A stretch of 64,000 nt of DNA, taken from the NCBI GenBank assembly GCA_009809945.1, contig WTPW01000023.1, positions 1-64,000 on the forward strand. Reading direction: 5' to 3'. Below the pieces are notes generated by a model. The model was not told where the DNA came from and did no database searches. It was given only the letters and a program-made list of their open reading frames with translations. Origin of the DNA: Gigaspora margarita (taxonomy: Eukaryota; Glomeromycota; Glomeromycetes; Diversisporales; Gigasporaceae). Numbering within the stretch: position 1 is the first letter of the stretch; every line of letters begins with the position of its first letter. The position numbers were made by a program, and so were the translations under genes. Below are positions 33,817-45,776 of the stretch, one piece after another.

Positions 33817-33869
33817 TATAAAAGGCTATAATATGATTGAAAGAATTTTTGGTGGATATGGTCCAGGTA

Positions 33870-34440
33870 TATAAGATAATAGCAAAATTTACATGAAAAC
33901 TGCTAAAAAAAAAAGAAAAAAAAGAAAAGTATTACACATATAGCAAATCCTTTTTGATTTCTGTCATATAATCTATAAACCTTAAAAAGAACATTTCAAG
34001 TCAAAAGAAGAGAAAAAATTGCAAATGCATCTTGTAAAAGTATTATAGTGATTTTGTTGTTTCACTTTTGCTCGTCTTGCAATGAAGGCTGGCTCTATTC
34101 TTTGCTCTACTTAGTGTTCCTATAAACCTGAACTAAACTAAGCTTAAGTTCAGGTTCAGAAGGTTCAATATTGAACTGAACCTAAAATTGAACATTTTTA
34201 AAATAATATTTAGTTTAGTTCAAAAGTTTATGAACATGTTTAGGTTTGATTTAGCATTTCTACAAATTAGTGCTCCTAGGTTTGGTTTAGGTTTGTTCTG
34301 GTCCAGTTTGATCCAGGGTTCAAACCAGGCTCAAATCTAAATTTTATTATTTCAAACTTTATACTAAACTTAATTATAACTTTGGTTCAGGTTTAGTGCA
34401 AAAGTTTGCAAACTAGTCTAAGTCTAAATATATATGGGCT
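33870..34440. other. Low-complexity AACCTGAACT-rich stretch
   Basis: 34115-34430 is rich in words such as GTTCAGGTT and GAACCTGAACT on both strands and can fold locally. A similar stretch lies at 38890-39090. Probably old foldback elements; boundaries are unclear. Confidence 0.4.
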
Positions 34441-34474
34441 ACTATCAATAAAAATAAGACAAATCAACAATTTT

Positions 34475-34659
34475 AAAAAAATTAATATCTTTACTTTTAC
34501 AGCTCATGTCTCAATACATACTAAAACTATTTTGATGATTTAATATTCATAAAAAAGCTTAGATTATAGGCTTTTGTTTGACTATTAAATCATTATAGAT
34601 AAATTCAATATTCATTGAGATATGAGCTATAAAAGTAAAGATATTAATTTTTTTAAAAG
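34475..34659. mobile_element. MITE with AAAATTAATATCTTTACTTT ends
   Basis: The left ATTAATATCTTTACTTTTAC and right TAAAAGTAAAGATATTAAT are inverted copies extending through the AGCTCATGTCTCAAT region (about 45 bp). No ORF. Confidence 0.65.
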
Positions 34660-34932
34660 TAAAGTGCAATGCCAATCATTTTCATACATGATCATCATAC
34701 AAAAAAATTTTTATATAGAACAAAAATATACTATTAATAAGGATTTTTAAGAATGTTGGCCAAAATTTTGTGGCATATAGGTCAAAACTGTCTATATATG
34801 ATAATGAAACTTTAAAGCCACATATTATATTAAAAATCTACTTGTATATATCATCAATTTTCTATAGTGCTCCAAGTCACTTTTTATCAAAAATTATGTA
34901 TATTTTAATAAATCTATAAAATCTTAAGTTTT

Positions 34933-35646
34933 TTTTTTAAACCAGGATAGGTCCTACACCTTCTGGGCACAGAATGGAGCACTTTTTTATTAAACTTTTT
35001 GATAATAGGGCCTGCTAAACCAGGTCTTCTACATTTTTATAGCTACATATATTTCTAATCAACTGGAATTTTACCAGAAGTGTCCTAATTCATAAGCTCC
35101 TATGATTCCTTATATAATGTTTCCATTCAAATTGTATAACAGTTTACACACCCAGCTCGATTCAATTGCCATAATTTAGTTTCTCCAACCTCATTTGGGT
35201 CGCCATACTATGATTTCTCACAACTCGGGGTGCTTCAAGCTATTATACCATGATTCTGCACAACCAAGATTCCAGTTTTTGTACTAGGTTTCCTCGCAAA
35301 TTGTCCTAATTCAAGATATCATACTATGTTCCTCAACTGAATTGGCCTGAAATGTTATACTATATTTCTAGAAGACCAACTTTTTCTTCAATCAGAATTT
35401 TACTGGGAGTATCCAAATACAACCAGAATTTCACTGGAAGTGTCCAAATTGGAAATTTTCATAACTACCACTCATACAAAGTGGCTGAGCCATCCAAACA
35501 TGGTCCTAGCATCCTAGTTCAGGTCATATCCATCTCCTAACCTTGTATAGTTAATTCTACTATTCATAGGGCTAGAACTGGTGACCTTGCATTTGAAGCA
35601 GCTATTGTCCTGGGAGCACAACTACTATGCTATCGACCCATAGGAC
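34933..35646 (-). mobile_element. tRNA-derived SINE, older copy
   Basis: On the minus strand the head reads GTCCTATGGGTCGATAGCAT then AGTAGTTGTGCTCCCAGGAC, with an A-box-like TAGCATAGTAG and a B-box-like GGTCACCAGTTCTAG. The tail is a T run at the left side. A 15-bp direct duplication AAAATCTTAAGTTTT flanks it (34918-34932 and 35647-35661). The body shares CTAGGACCATGTTTGGATGG-type sequence with the copy at 35721. Confidence 0.75.
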
Positions 35647-35720
35647 AAAATCTTAAGTTTTAATATTTTTTTAAAATATAACTAATAAAATCTATTGTTT
35701 TTTTTTTTTTTTTTTTTTTT

Positions 35721-36335
35721 TGTCCTGCGGGTCAATAGCGTAGTGGTTGCGCTCCCAGGACACTAACCGCTTCAAGCGCAAGGTTGCCAGTTCAAGTCTT
35801 AAGAACGGCGAAATAACTACACACGATCATGTGAAGGACGACTTGAATTAGGATGCCAGGACCACGTTTGGACGGCACAGCCACGTTGGGTTTGCAGTTG
35901 ACCTGTTCTTTGTTTAATGATCGACCGGAATTACCCGAAACGGAAGGATAACCGCTCCAGGTTGAATTGGACGGAGCATGGAGTAGTCTGCCCTAACGAG
36001 GATTCGTTCTGATCTGTTTCTTGCCTCGGGGACGAAAAAGTTCTAGAAGGTTCAAAATGGGTCGGATGCCGATGACACCGCCGGATGACTCTGGTTGAAT
36101 AAAATAGGATGGCTTAGTACCGATTAGCCACGGTAAAAACAATAAAAAAATTAGGAAGGCTTAGTACCGGTTAGCCACGGTAAAAATAGTAATAGATGCA
36201 TAGATGTAGATCGTTACAAATATGTACAAAAATGTAGGGACTCGTGTATAGAGATCCCATGACCAAAAATTGACCTTAATAAAAGAAGCGCCAACAGCGC
36301 CCCTAGCATAGCTCTAGGGTTAAAATAAAAAAAAA
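35721..36335 (+). mobile_element. tRNA-derived SINE, younger copy
   Basis: The head GTCCTGCGGGTCAATAGCGT then AGTGGTTGCGCTCCCAGGAC contains an A box (TAGCGTAGTGGTTGCG) and a B box (GGTTGCCAGTTCAAGTC), as in Pol III tRNA promoters. The body is GC-rich, and the tail ends TTAAAATAAAAAAAA. CTATTGTTTTT repeats on both sides (from 35692 and 36336). A duplicated body segment GGCTTAGTACCG-TTAGCCACGGTAAAAA occurs twice near 36112-36187. The anticodon arm is not intact, so it is not a functional tRNA gene. Confidence 0.8.
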
Positions 36336-36784
36336 CTATTGTTTTTGATTAGTACTATCTAAATATTAGTTAGAATTTTTAAAAAAGTTTATAAATTAAT
36401 GTTATAAATATTTAAAGATATTAATTATATTTTCAAAATTTTGGCATTTAATATAAAAAATTTTAACAATTTTTTTATAATTTTTTTATCCAATCAGAAT
36501 TAGCATATAACTCCTTCTGATTGGCTAAAAAGAATTAAATATACCCCAAATTTGGCGCTTTGATGTGAAGTAACTTGGTGCATCATAGAATGATTGAGAT
36601 TTTTCTAGATAGTACAATATAAATAACTTCAATAACATATGATCATCACCTAATTTCAATTGAATGTTATTGTAAAAATATAGTAATATGATTATTATTA
36701 AAGATAAGATCATTATACTCTATTCTTAAAATGTTAATGTGTCTTATTTCTATTGACAGCAGTCCATATATATATTTTTGGATA

Positions 36785-38720
36785 CTAAACAAGTTTACTT
36801 AAAGTAAGAAGTATAAATAAACTAGTAAAATGTAGAGAATCATAACATTTGTATAATTTTATTAATAAAATGATTAAAAATGTTATATCACTTGAAATTT
36901 TACTAATTAATTATAACTTCTTGTACTAAGAAACTTGTTTAGCATCAAAAAAATATCAAATTGGTATATATATCTTACTTTTTTTAAAATTTGAAAAAAG
37001 GATGCTTAATTTTAGTTATTGTTATTAACAATTCAAAATTAAGCATCTTTGCCTTAAATTTTAAAAAAATAAAATAAAATATACTAAATAAAGTATTTTT
37101 TGGTACTAAACAAATTTACATTGAGCAAAAGTTAGAATCCTTTAATTACATTTAGAGAATCATAAAAATTTGTATAATTTATTAATAAAATTATTTAAAA
37201 TATTATTTTATATAAAATTTTACTAATTGATTATATTTTTTTGCACTATGTAAAACTTGTTCAGTATTAAAAAATACATCAAATTAGCATATTTTATTTT
37301 ACTTTTCTTGAAATTTGAAGATACTTTATTTTGAAAATTTTATCAAAATTCAAAATTAAGCATCTTTTGTCTCAAATTTTAAGAAAAATAAAATAAAAAA
37401 TTATTTTATTCATTGCGCATGCAGTATTGTCACACCTGTCACAGATTAATAAAATCAGGTGTAATATAAAACCAAAACAATTGAAATAAACCATTTTCAT
37501 TAGTTAGAGTTAGGATAAGAGTAAAGATTGTATATACAGATTAGAAGAAGGTTTATAGTAAAATTTTGCAAGGTATTTTTTTTGTTAGAATCCAAAGTGT
37601 AGTTTCATATACAGTCATCCTCCTCTATAATCACCTCCTATATGATCACAACTCCCATACCATCACATTAAAATTTGAGACAATTTATTAATAAACCTAT
37701 AAAAAAGACTTCTATATAATCACACTCTTTTATAATCACCAATTTTCTTGATACAAACTGCATGATTATAGAGGAGATGACTGTACTTGATTTTAATTTA
37801 TAGATAATTTTTGATAAAATGAATGTTTGTTTTAAATTTCTGATCATGTAATGTTACATATGATCTTGAAATTTGATTGGGAGAACGATATATAAAGCAC
37901 ACTGCCCAATAAATTTACTCTAAAATAAAATATATCAAAATGATATATTTGGTGTTAAACAAGTTTACATAATGCAATAAAGGTAGAATCAATTAATAAA
38001 ATTTAGAGATGATAGCATTTTGTATAATTTTATTAATAAAATTATTAGAAATGTTATATTGCTTAAAATTTGCTAATTGATTATAATTTCTTGCACTAAG
38101 TAAACTTGTTTAGCACTAAAATAATGTATCAAATTGGCATATTTTATTTTAATTTTCTTAAAATTTGAAGAAAGAATACTTAATTTTGAAATTTTTTATC
38201 AAAATTTCAAAATTAAGCATCTTTGCCTCAAATTTTAAAAAAAATAAAATAAAATCTACTGAAATGATATATTTTTTGGTAGTAAATATTTTTACTTAGA
38301 GCAAAAATTTAGAACCAATTTGTAAAATTTAGAGAATTATAAAAATTTGTATAATTTTATTAATAAAATTATACAAATTTTTATAATATTTAAATTTTAC
38401 TAATTGATTCTAAATTTTTGCTCTAAGTAAATATGTTTAGTACCAAAAATATATTATTTCAGTATATTATTTTATTTTTTTAAAATTTGAAGCAAAGATG
38501 CTTAATTTTAAATTTTGATAAAAATTTTTAATATAAAACATCTTTCTTCAAATTTTAAGAAAAGTAAAATAAAATATGTCTATTTTGATGTATTTATTAG
38601 TGCTAAACAAGTTTACTTAGTGCAAAAAGATATTATCAATTAGTAAAATTTATGTAAAATAATATTTTAATGATTTTATTAATAAAAGTATACAAAAAGC
38701 TATGATTTTTAAATTTTACT
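36785..38720. repeat. Palindromic array with a period of about 325 bp, split by a MITE
   Basis: Landmarks recur. AAGCATCTTTGCCT-like words occur at 37043, 37360, 38213 and 38537. ACAAGTTTACTTAGTGCAAA-like words occur at 36790, 37118, 37967, 38288 and 38610. Spacing is 321-327 bp except across the insertion. Each unit holds two inverted pairs: TATAATTTTATTAATAAAAT flanked by GTTTACTTA arms, and TTAATTTTGA..TCAAAATTAA. The array may come from serial nesting of a foldback element or from a satellite. Confidence 0.75.
37610..37785. mobile_element. Pogo/Tigger-like MITE (TACAGTCA ends)
   Basis: The left TACAGTCATCCTCCTCTATA and right TATAGAGGAGATGACTGTA are inverted with the TA duplication. The interior repeats TATAATCAC words in both directions. 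It sits inside the array with the 325-bp period, with about 200 bp of other AT-rich sequence. Confidence 0.75.
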
Positions 38721-38723
38721 AAG

Positions 38724-38866
38724 GGTGCTGCCAGGAATTAGCTGATTTGATTTTGGCCAAAATTTTGACCCCCCCTCTTTTAGTCAGGTCTTCATATTAA
38801 ATTTTTACTTTTTAGCCCCCCTACTGCCCCCCTCCTAGGAAATCAGCTAATTTCTGGCCCTCCTCT
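38724..38866. mobile_element. Harbinger-like MITE with TAA duplication
   Basis: The left GGGTGCTGCCAGGAATTAGC and right GCTAATTTCTGGCCCTCCTC are inverted with a few changes, and TAA occurs at each flank. C-rich runs lie inside. Confidence 0.65.
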
Positions 38867-39224
38867 AATAGTTTCTAACTTTGTGTTCTAGATAAACATG
38901 TGCATATATTATGAATCTTGAACATGTTCATGAACCTTGAACTGAACCTTATTTTAAGTTCAAGTTTAGTTTATATAAAAAATTTTAAATTGATATTTAG
39001 TTCATATTTAAAAAGTTTTTTAATTCAGATTCTGATTCAGGATTATGAAATCTGAACCTGAATTTTTATTGAGCTGAACTGAACCTAGAGACCTTAGCTA
39101 CTTACTCTTCTAAGTTAAAAAGGTATAGAATTTATATTTGATAATTAAGCACCACAAACAAGCAAAAATTCAAAAAAAATACATAACAAGAATAATAATG
39201 ACCAAGATTTGATACACAAATTTA

Positions 39225-39562
39225 CTAAAATACACCTATGGTTTTGAACACCATATTACACAAAACCATTAGAATAGCCAATCAAAATTTAAGATCAGGT
39301 AAACATAAAATTTCATTTTTTTGTTTATTTTTAAAAAAAAAACATTTATATCTCAAAATTTTGCTTATGAAACCACCTTTGGAGCTCTAATAAAAAAAAT
39401 TTCTTGCAAAATTTTGTATATACTAATGCTCCAATAACATTCTAGGCCTTACCCTAATCCTAAAGTAATTAAAATTGATGTTTTGTTTTATAAAAATTTA
39501 TTTTTTTGTTTTTGTTACACAAATTTGCAAATCTAATTTACCTATACCATAGGTGCATTTTA
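39225..39562. mobile_element. MITE with AAAATxCACCTATGGT ends
   Basis: The left AAAATACACCTATGGTTTTG and right ACCATAGGTGCATTTT are inverted. The interior segment from about 39345 to 39470 matches that of the element at 21020-21272. Confidence 0.6.
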
Positions 39563-40839
39563 TAATAATTGTTGATACATATTTAAAATGATAGTAAAAT
39601 CCTATGAAAAACTTTAAAAATATTGGAACTTTTTAATAACAAGGAATATTTAAATATAGCAATTTAAATTCGCAAATCACCAACTACAAAAATTGTTAAA
39701 GATATTTGTAATTTTAAAATATAGATCTTTATACTTTTGTAATAAATTGGCAAATATTAACAAAAACAAAAATAATATTAAATCATTTGACTTTAAAAAT
39801 AGTTCTATACAACAATTTGAAATTATTATCAAATTTATCTATGGATAAATATTTTTACTTAAAACCATAAAATATTATTTGCTGTAAGATTATGCTTATT
39901 GCTTGCAAAATTTTTTTAATAAATTAGCAAAGTACTTAAAGAGAAGTTGTATTCTAATTTCTATTTAGTTTCAAAAAATTATTTGAATATGTAGTTGATA
40001 AACAGTCTATTGACAAAAGTGTAATTGGTTATGTTGTTTAATAAGTAATAGATTAGTAATAATATTGTTTTTTGTTTTGATATCATCAAAGTATACAGAT
40101 CATTGTACCTGTTAAGTATACTATTAATTATTGTCCGAAGGACATTACGGTAGAGTCATAGTGACCTGGTTTGTGTGTGTGTCTGCAAATTACAGGGTTT
40201 GATTGGCTGATCAGATCAAAACAACTACATACTCCGAAAATAGGCATTTTGTCAGGCTTATCCGTGTTGGTTTTTCCTTCAGACTTAAAATGGGATTTCT
40301 ATTTATCTAGTTTAGTAGATTGAATAAAGATTTTTCATATATAATATTAATAGCAGAATTGATATAGTATTATAAGTATTGAGAATTTTCAAAGTTTCTG
40401 GTATTGTATAAAGTTTTTCAATCTACTGGAAAAGGTTTTAGTTTATGTGAAGAGGGTTAGCAAAATGATAAAAGAATATTTGATATTAATGTACTGAATT
40501 TGTTAATATATAAGAGAGTGTATATTTGGTTTGTGCTATAATACTACCCAAGTTTTGTAAATCTTTGTTAAGATTTGTAATCTTAGGTAAAAGGTATAGT
40601 TGAAGTTGCGAACTAAAATTTTTTATTGGATATTATTTGAAGAGCTAGTATAATTATACTAGTTTGAATTTTATACCAAGTGCATTCTAGTAATTTAGGA
40701 ATGTAATTGGTAGTATTAAGAGATAGAATTTAATTTTGAGTAAGAGAAAGAAAATCTTTTCACATGTCTTGATTTATAGCTTTGTAGTTAAATATTTTGC
40801 ATTTGTGCTGATTTTTATTTCAAAGTCTAGATGATAAAG
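39563..40839. other. AT-rich region, no gene recognised
   Basis: A more complex block at 40130-40305, open on the minus strand for about 50 codons (ending CCTTCGGACAATAA), is unassigned and may be transposon sequence. Confidence 0.35.
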
Positions 40840-41460
40840 TAAAAGGAAATGTCCAATAGAATTTAGGATAAGGCAATCACTATGTGTAGATATTATAGTC
40901 TTCTGAAAAGTAAAATCAATAAGGTATGAGATAATCGAATAATGTGCCCAAATGTAATCAATATAGCTATAGTATTGGCAAGTGTATTGTAGCCTGTAGT
41001 ATAATCTTACATATTATTGTTATAAAGATAGAATATTAGTTTATATTTTGATACTAAAGAGATGGTAGAAGCATTAAAATTACCAAGAATTATAGAAAGC
41101 AGGTTAGTAGATAGTGCTTGTTGAATCTATAATACAGTAGATTCTCTCAAAACTGATCCTGTCAAATCTGATAACCTGTCAAATCTGATAAAAAATTAAT
41201 CTACCAAGTCTGTTTCCATTATATAAATCTTATAGTTTGTAATGTTTTTAAATCAATAATCTTTCAAAACTGATACAAAACCTGTTTATCATGTATACCA
41301 ATTTTAAGAGAGTTGGCTGTATCATTTTTTTTTGAGTTTTATTATAATTTTGTTGCCTGGCAGAGGAAATAGACAGAAATAATTCTAAATTTGAAGTTAT
41401 ATTAGAAGAAAATATTGATTGTAATAGCTTTCTTGGGTAGATAATACTGAATTATTATTA
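40840..41460 (-). pseudogene. Decayed LINE, AP-endonuclease part
   Basis: The minus strand reads IISVYFLCQATKL, then, past a MITE, ILGNFNASTIS (matching the GDFNA catalytic motif), then YSYIDYIWAHYSII (the SRIDYIW motif) and ISTHSDCLILNSI (the SDHxxL motif). The order and spacing fit the APE domain of non-LTR retrotransposons. Several stops and frameshifts. It may extend to higher coordinates, but I could not read it reliably. Confidence 0.6.
41129..41323. mobile_element. Pogo-like MITE inside the LINE relic
   Basis: The left TACAGTAGATTCTCTCAAAA and right TTTTAAGAGAGTTGGCTGTA are inverted and start in TACAG, as in other pogo-like ends in the window. It separates two endonuclease motifs of the LINE remnant. 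Confidence 0.65.
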
Positions 41461-42479
41461 TTAGTATAGTACCTTTTGCAAAATTGCCTGAATAGACAGA
41501 AATGAGTAAATTGTAGAGTATTAAAAAATTTTTTAGATTTGAAAGATAAGATACTTGTTTTAGTTATGCTAATAATATATAAATTGTTTTTAAAGCAAAA
41601 TTCTTTTTAATGCTATTTTTTAGTTGGATTGTTGTAGCCTTGTATATTATGTGTTGCAATATTGAGTTTTAATATTGAATGTATACAATTAAATATTGAA
41701 AATAGATAGCTGGTATATAGAGTAGTTCAGATGTTAAGTAGGAGTTGGTAGAATTATTGTTAATACTAGAAGGTATACTAGATTTAATTGGTCAATTATA
41801 GTAGATTGTATGTTGAAAAAGAATATAATAGTATAGTTAGGTAAAATAGAATCAGTAGTGTTTTATATTTATGTGCTTCAAGAGTAATAAAATTAATAGA
41901 TATATTGTAGAATTGATAGAATCAGAAATAGTAAAATTGGAAGTTATTTGCCTTTTTTTCAAATGATTTAGGTCATTTTAGACTTAAATTTATAATAAAA
42001 TTGGGGTCATTTGAAGTTGTTTGAGGTTATTTAAAGGTCATTTGAAGGTTATTTACTATCACTAGAAAGAATAAGTGCATTAAAAGATAGATAGTAATTT
42101 GTTGTAGCATAGTAAATCCTCAGAAGGGTATAATAAAACAGAATCTAATGTTGTATTAAGCTTTTGTAGAGTTGCTTGCTATATACTTAGATTTTATAGT
42201 TGTAAAAAATTATATAGTTTTCCTTTAATTGGGTCTAACTACTATTAACTTGGTTCTTCACATAAAATGGCTATTTTGCCTGCCTATTGATATTATTCTT
42301 TTCAAAAATGTTCTACTAGAAGTGGAGAGGACCATTATTTTGAAGTGACAGCTGCATTTATGTTATCTACAAAAGACAAATTTAGAAAGTAGATTATTTT
42401 TTTTAAAAAAAATAAATAATAATTAAAATAAGTATATAGAATATATAGAAAAGGCTAATTTAGTAGAACATATACTAAA

Positions 42480-43440
42480 TTTGGTCATTGGTAATCTAAA
42501 TCTTATTTAGTAATAATTGATAGTCAGATAATTCTAGAATCTTGTTGAATTTCTACAAGTAATGTAACAGGAACTAATAAATTAATACTATAGATAATTG
42601 ATAAATCACCATGCCCAAGATCATTTGAAGAATAAATTTAAATTGACATCTAGTTTATTATTATTCAAATTCTAAAGCATAGATGAATTCATTGTTATTT
42701 GAAGAAATGCTTAAAAGTATCAATAACAAATTTAGAACAAAATTAAAAATTGTATTTTTAGTTGACAATGCACAATTACTTTTGAACTATATAATGAACA
42801 GAACAATGATAAAAAGGATAATAATAATAATAAAAGTAATTAGCAGAATAATTTTAGATAAGTAAGCTCATTTTAGCTAGATTGCATCTAAATTTTTACA
42901 AAAACCATGCTTAAATAACAAAGCCAACACTTGGTATTACTATTTTTATTAATAGATACTATATAGCACTATATATAATAATCTTTTTTAAATATCAATT
43001 TAATACTAATAGATGCTAAACACAAAACAAAAAGAAGTAATACTGTTCTAAATACTTGTCAATTTATTCTAACTCATATTTAAGTAGCTTTTTTACTATC
43101 TAATACTACAAGCTATCTTTGATTTTTAGATGCAGAAGTTATTGCAAGTGTTAAAGTTCACTATAAATGAATTTATTGAGATAGCATGAATATAAATAAA
43201 AACAATCTAATTATTAAATATTCAATCAATTATATAGTAGATGCATGGAGTAATGGATCTGAAAAAACTATAACTAATTGTTAAAAGAAAACTAGCATTT
43301 GCCTATAGTTACTAAAAATGATATACTTAATACAGTACAAGTTTAGCAAAATACTTTAATCTATGAAAAAGAAATTACTAACCAAATGGTCATAGATAAT
43401 TTAAATAGTAAATCTTTATACTAATTTATTAGCAGATGCA
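42480..43440 (+). pseudogene. Tigger/pogo-type DDE transposase relic
   Basis: Translated pieces in order: SNVTGTNKLIL; IIDKSPCPRSFEE; MNSLLFEEMLKSINNKF; KIVFLVDNAQLLLNY (the second catalytic Asp context, normally LLVDNAPSH); then about 400 bp later VDAWSNGSEKTITNC and KKT (normally AW..VT..TI.NCW+KT). This matches the C-terminal half of DDE_1 transposases. The open piece 42683-42865 is the best-kept part. Stops throughout. It could be the source family of the TACAG-ended MITEs, but that is inference. Confidence 0.7.
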
Positions 43441-45020
43441 TTAAGTGATTATATTATAGATTGGATAAAAAATTCTAACTAAAGATATTTTAAATAAAAA
43501 TAATATTATAAATTTAATTCAAAATAAAATATATTATAAAAAATAATAATTTATATTATTTTGATAATTCCGATAAGGAATCTAAATTTATATCTAAAAA
43601 TTTTTGGTAATTACATTTGTTGCTCAAGTAACACTAATCATGACCCCAACTATTAAAAGCAATAAGTATTCATGCTTTAAAGCATCTACAGAACTAATAA
43701 ATTTAAGAAAGAAGACTATATATATTTAAAAAAATATTAAATAATTAAGAAGCTTGAATTTCAAGCAAAAAACAGATTTCAATAAATGGTTTCCTTTTTT
43801 TTATAAAGATTTAATATTTATTTAATTGTATAATAATTTCTTATTATTGGGCATTTATTTTTATTATTTGTATAAGGTTTTTATTATTGAACAATTTATA
43901 TAAGCTATTTTTTAATAAATTTTTATTATTAAAGTTATACATATAATATATCTATCTGTTTAATAATAATTTAGTTAGCTAAGTTAGTAAATTATAATAA
44001 ATAGCTATATGATGCAGTTATACTAAACAAGAAATAGATAATAAGCTAAATAAACATGAAGAGACACTAGTTGAATAATGTATAAAAAAACTATTCCTTA
44101 ATTTGTAGACCAATACAGGCAAATTTGCTTGCATTTATGCACTTTTTTAGCTCTGATTTATTTTTTAAAATGCCAAGATAATTAAATAAAACTTTGTACA
44201 TTATATTTAAAACAAGGCATACTTTTTTGCAATATTAGGTTTAAAATAAAAAGTACTTTTTGCAAAATTAGTTTTATATATTATAAAAAAAAATTAAGGT
44301 TATATATAAGCTAAAAATAGATAAATTTAAAAAAAAATTTAAAAATTTTATTACAATTCTCTATAATCTTATTAAGTTTTAGTTTTAAAACTATAGTTCT
44401 TAAAATAATATTATAGTTTCTATAAAGGATAACCACTTTTATTATTCATTTTAGTAATTTATTTGTAAACATCAAGACTGATATTAGAAGTAAAAATTTT
44501 TTATAGATAGAAATATATAAAATTTAAGAAATCTAAAGAAAATTTATATTAAATTCCAAAACAAAAATTTAAATTTTTATTATACCAAAGTTTTTTAATA
44601 ATTTTAAAAAATTTTTATAATAAAGTTGATAAAACAGAACTAATATTATATTTTTTTAATTAGAAAGTATATAGCTAAAATAAATATTTAAAGTTTTATT
44701 AAAAAGTTTAAGTGGAAGATCACAGATAAAGGGTAGAAAATAATCTACATTTTATAATAAATCGTGATGAGCATTTCATATTAATAATTTCTAATAGCTG
44801 GAATGAGAAGTGACTACTCATTGCAAATTGTAAAAAAATAAATACACTGTAAAGTAAGTCAATACAAACAAATAAATTTAGCAGCCTAATTAGATAATGT
44901 ATAATGACTTTATTTTGGACGAAAACAAAAAACCAAGTCAAACAATAAGTACTAGTTTTCACTTTTTATATTAAAAAAAAAGAATCTAACACTTTTTTTT
45001 CTTTTTGTAGGTTTTTTACT
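43441..45020. other. Very AT-rich region, no gene recognised
   Basis: No ORF with a motif. The minus 80-codon ORF at 44720-44962 is hydrophobic noise. Confidence 0.4.
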
Positions 45021-45021
45021 T

Positions 45022-45530
45022 GTTAGAACGAGAACTATGGGTAGTATGACACTAGGGTTGTAGATACGGACATTTGAGCTTGGGCGAAATGGAACTTGAT
45101 TTAGATTTCTAAGTGCATGTACTTGAAACTACATCTTAACAATGTGCACCTAGAGAATAATAAGAAAAGATGCATTTATAGAGGTCAAGTATAAATTTGG
45201 ACCAGAATTTATGCATTTAGAAATGTATTAGTTTTCATTATCATTCTAGTCTTTTTTTTTTTAATTTCGTATACCTGCTTAAACTCAACAAATAACAAAA
45301 TATACCTTTATAAGTGCACACCTTCTCTAAATGTACACAAATTCTGCCTCCAATATATACATTACCTCTATAAATACATTGTTTCTTATTATTATCCAAG
45401 TGCACATTGTTAAGTATGGTTCCAAGAGCATATACTTAGAGAGGTCTGATTGTACTTATCATTATAGTCTCTTGCCCAGATCTAGATCAAGTTTCAACTC
45501 GCATTCCAACAAGTCAAAGATCTAAAAACC
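45022..45530. repeat. Large inverted pair containing two copies of a 150-bp MITE
   Basis: CTTGTTAGAACGAG and AACTTGATTTAGATTTC at the left are inverted at the right (GATCTAGATCAAGTTTC and CTCGCATTCCAACAAG). Inside, copy A (about 45100-45235, with TTAACAATGTGCACCTAGAG) and copy B (about 45295-45456, with TCCAAGTGCACATTGTTAAG) face each other. Confidence 0.6.
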
Positions 45531-45603
45531 TTCAAGTAAAAGAAGTTGTTAGTTCATATTCAAAATAAAAAAAAGAAAAAACTAAAACAAGAATGAGACT
45601 AAT

Positions 45604-45776
45604 GCAGTCAGATCTCTCTAAATATGTTCTCTATAAGTGCATATCCTCTTTAAAGCATGCTTAAATTCTGGCCCAAGTGTATGCTTGGCCTCTATAAATG
45701 TATTTCATCTTATTCTCTGGGTATACATTATTAAAGTGTGTCCCAAGGGCGTGCACTTGGAGAGGTCTGAATGTAT
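45604..45776. mobile_element. Third copy of the CAGACCTCTC-type MITE
   Basis: The left TGCAGTCAGATCTCTCTAAA and right CTTGGAGAGGTCTGAATGTA are inverted. The interior (GTGTATGCTTGGCCTCTATA) matches copy B at 45295-45456 in the same orientation. Pogo-like termini. Confidence 0.65.

Noticed and set aside
35721..35800. tRNA gene
   Set aside because: A and B boxes are present but the anticodon and acceptor stems do not form; the sequence continues into a SINE body with target duplications.
36785..38720. CRISPR-like array
   Set aside because: Units are about 325 bp, internally palindromic and AT-rich with no short spacer structure; the genome is eukaryotic.
44720..44962. Membrane protein gene (80 codons, minus)
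   Set aside because: Phe/Leu/Ile-rich ORFs are expected by chance in AT-rich DNA; there is an ATG but no supporting exon, promoter or family.
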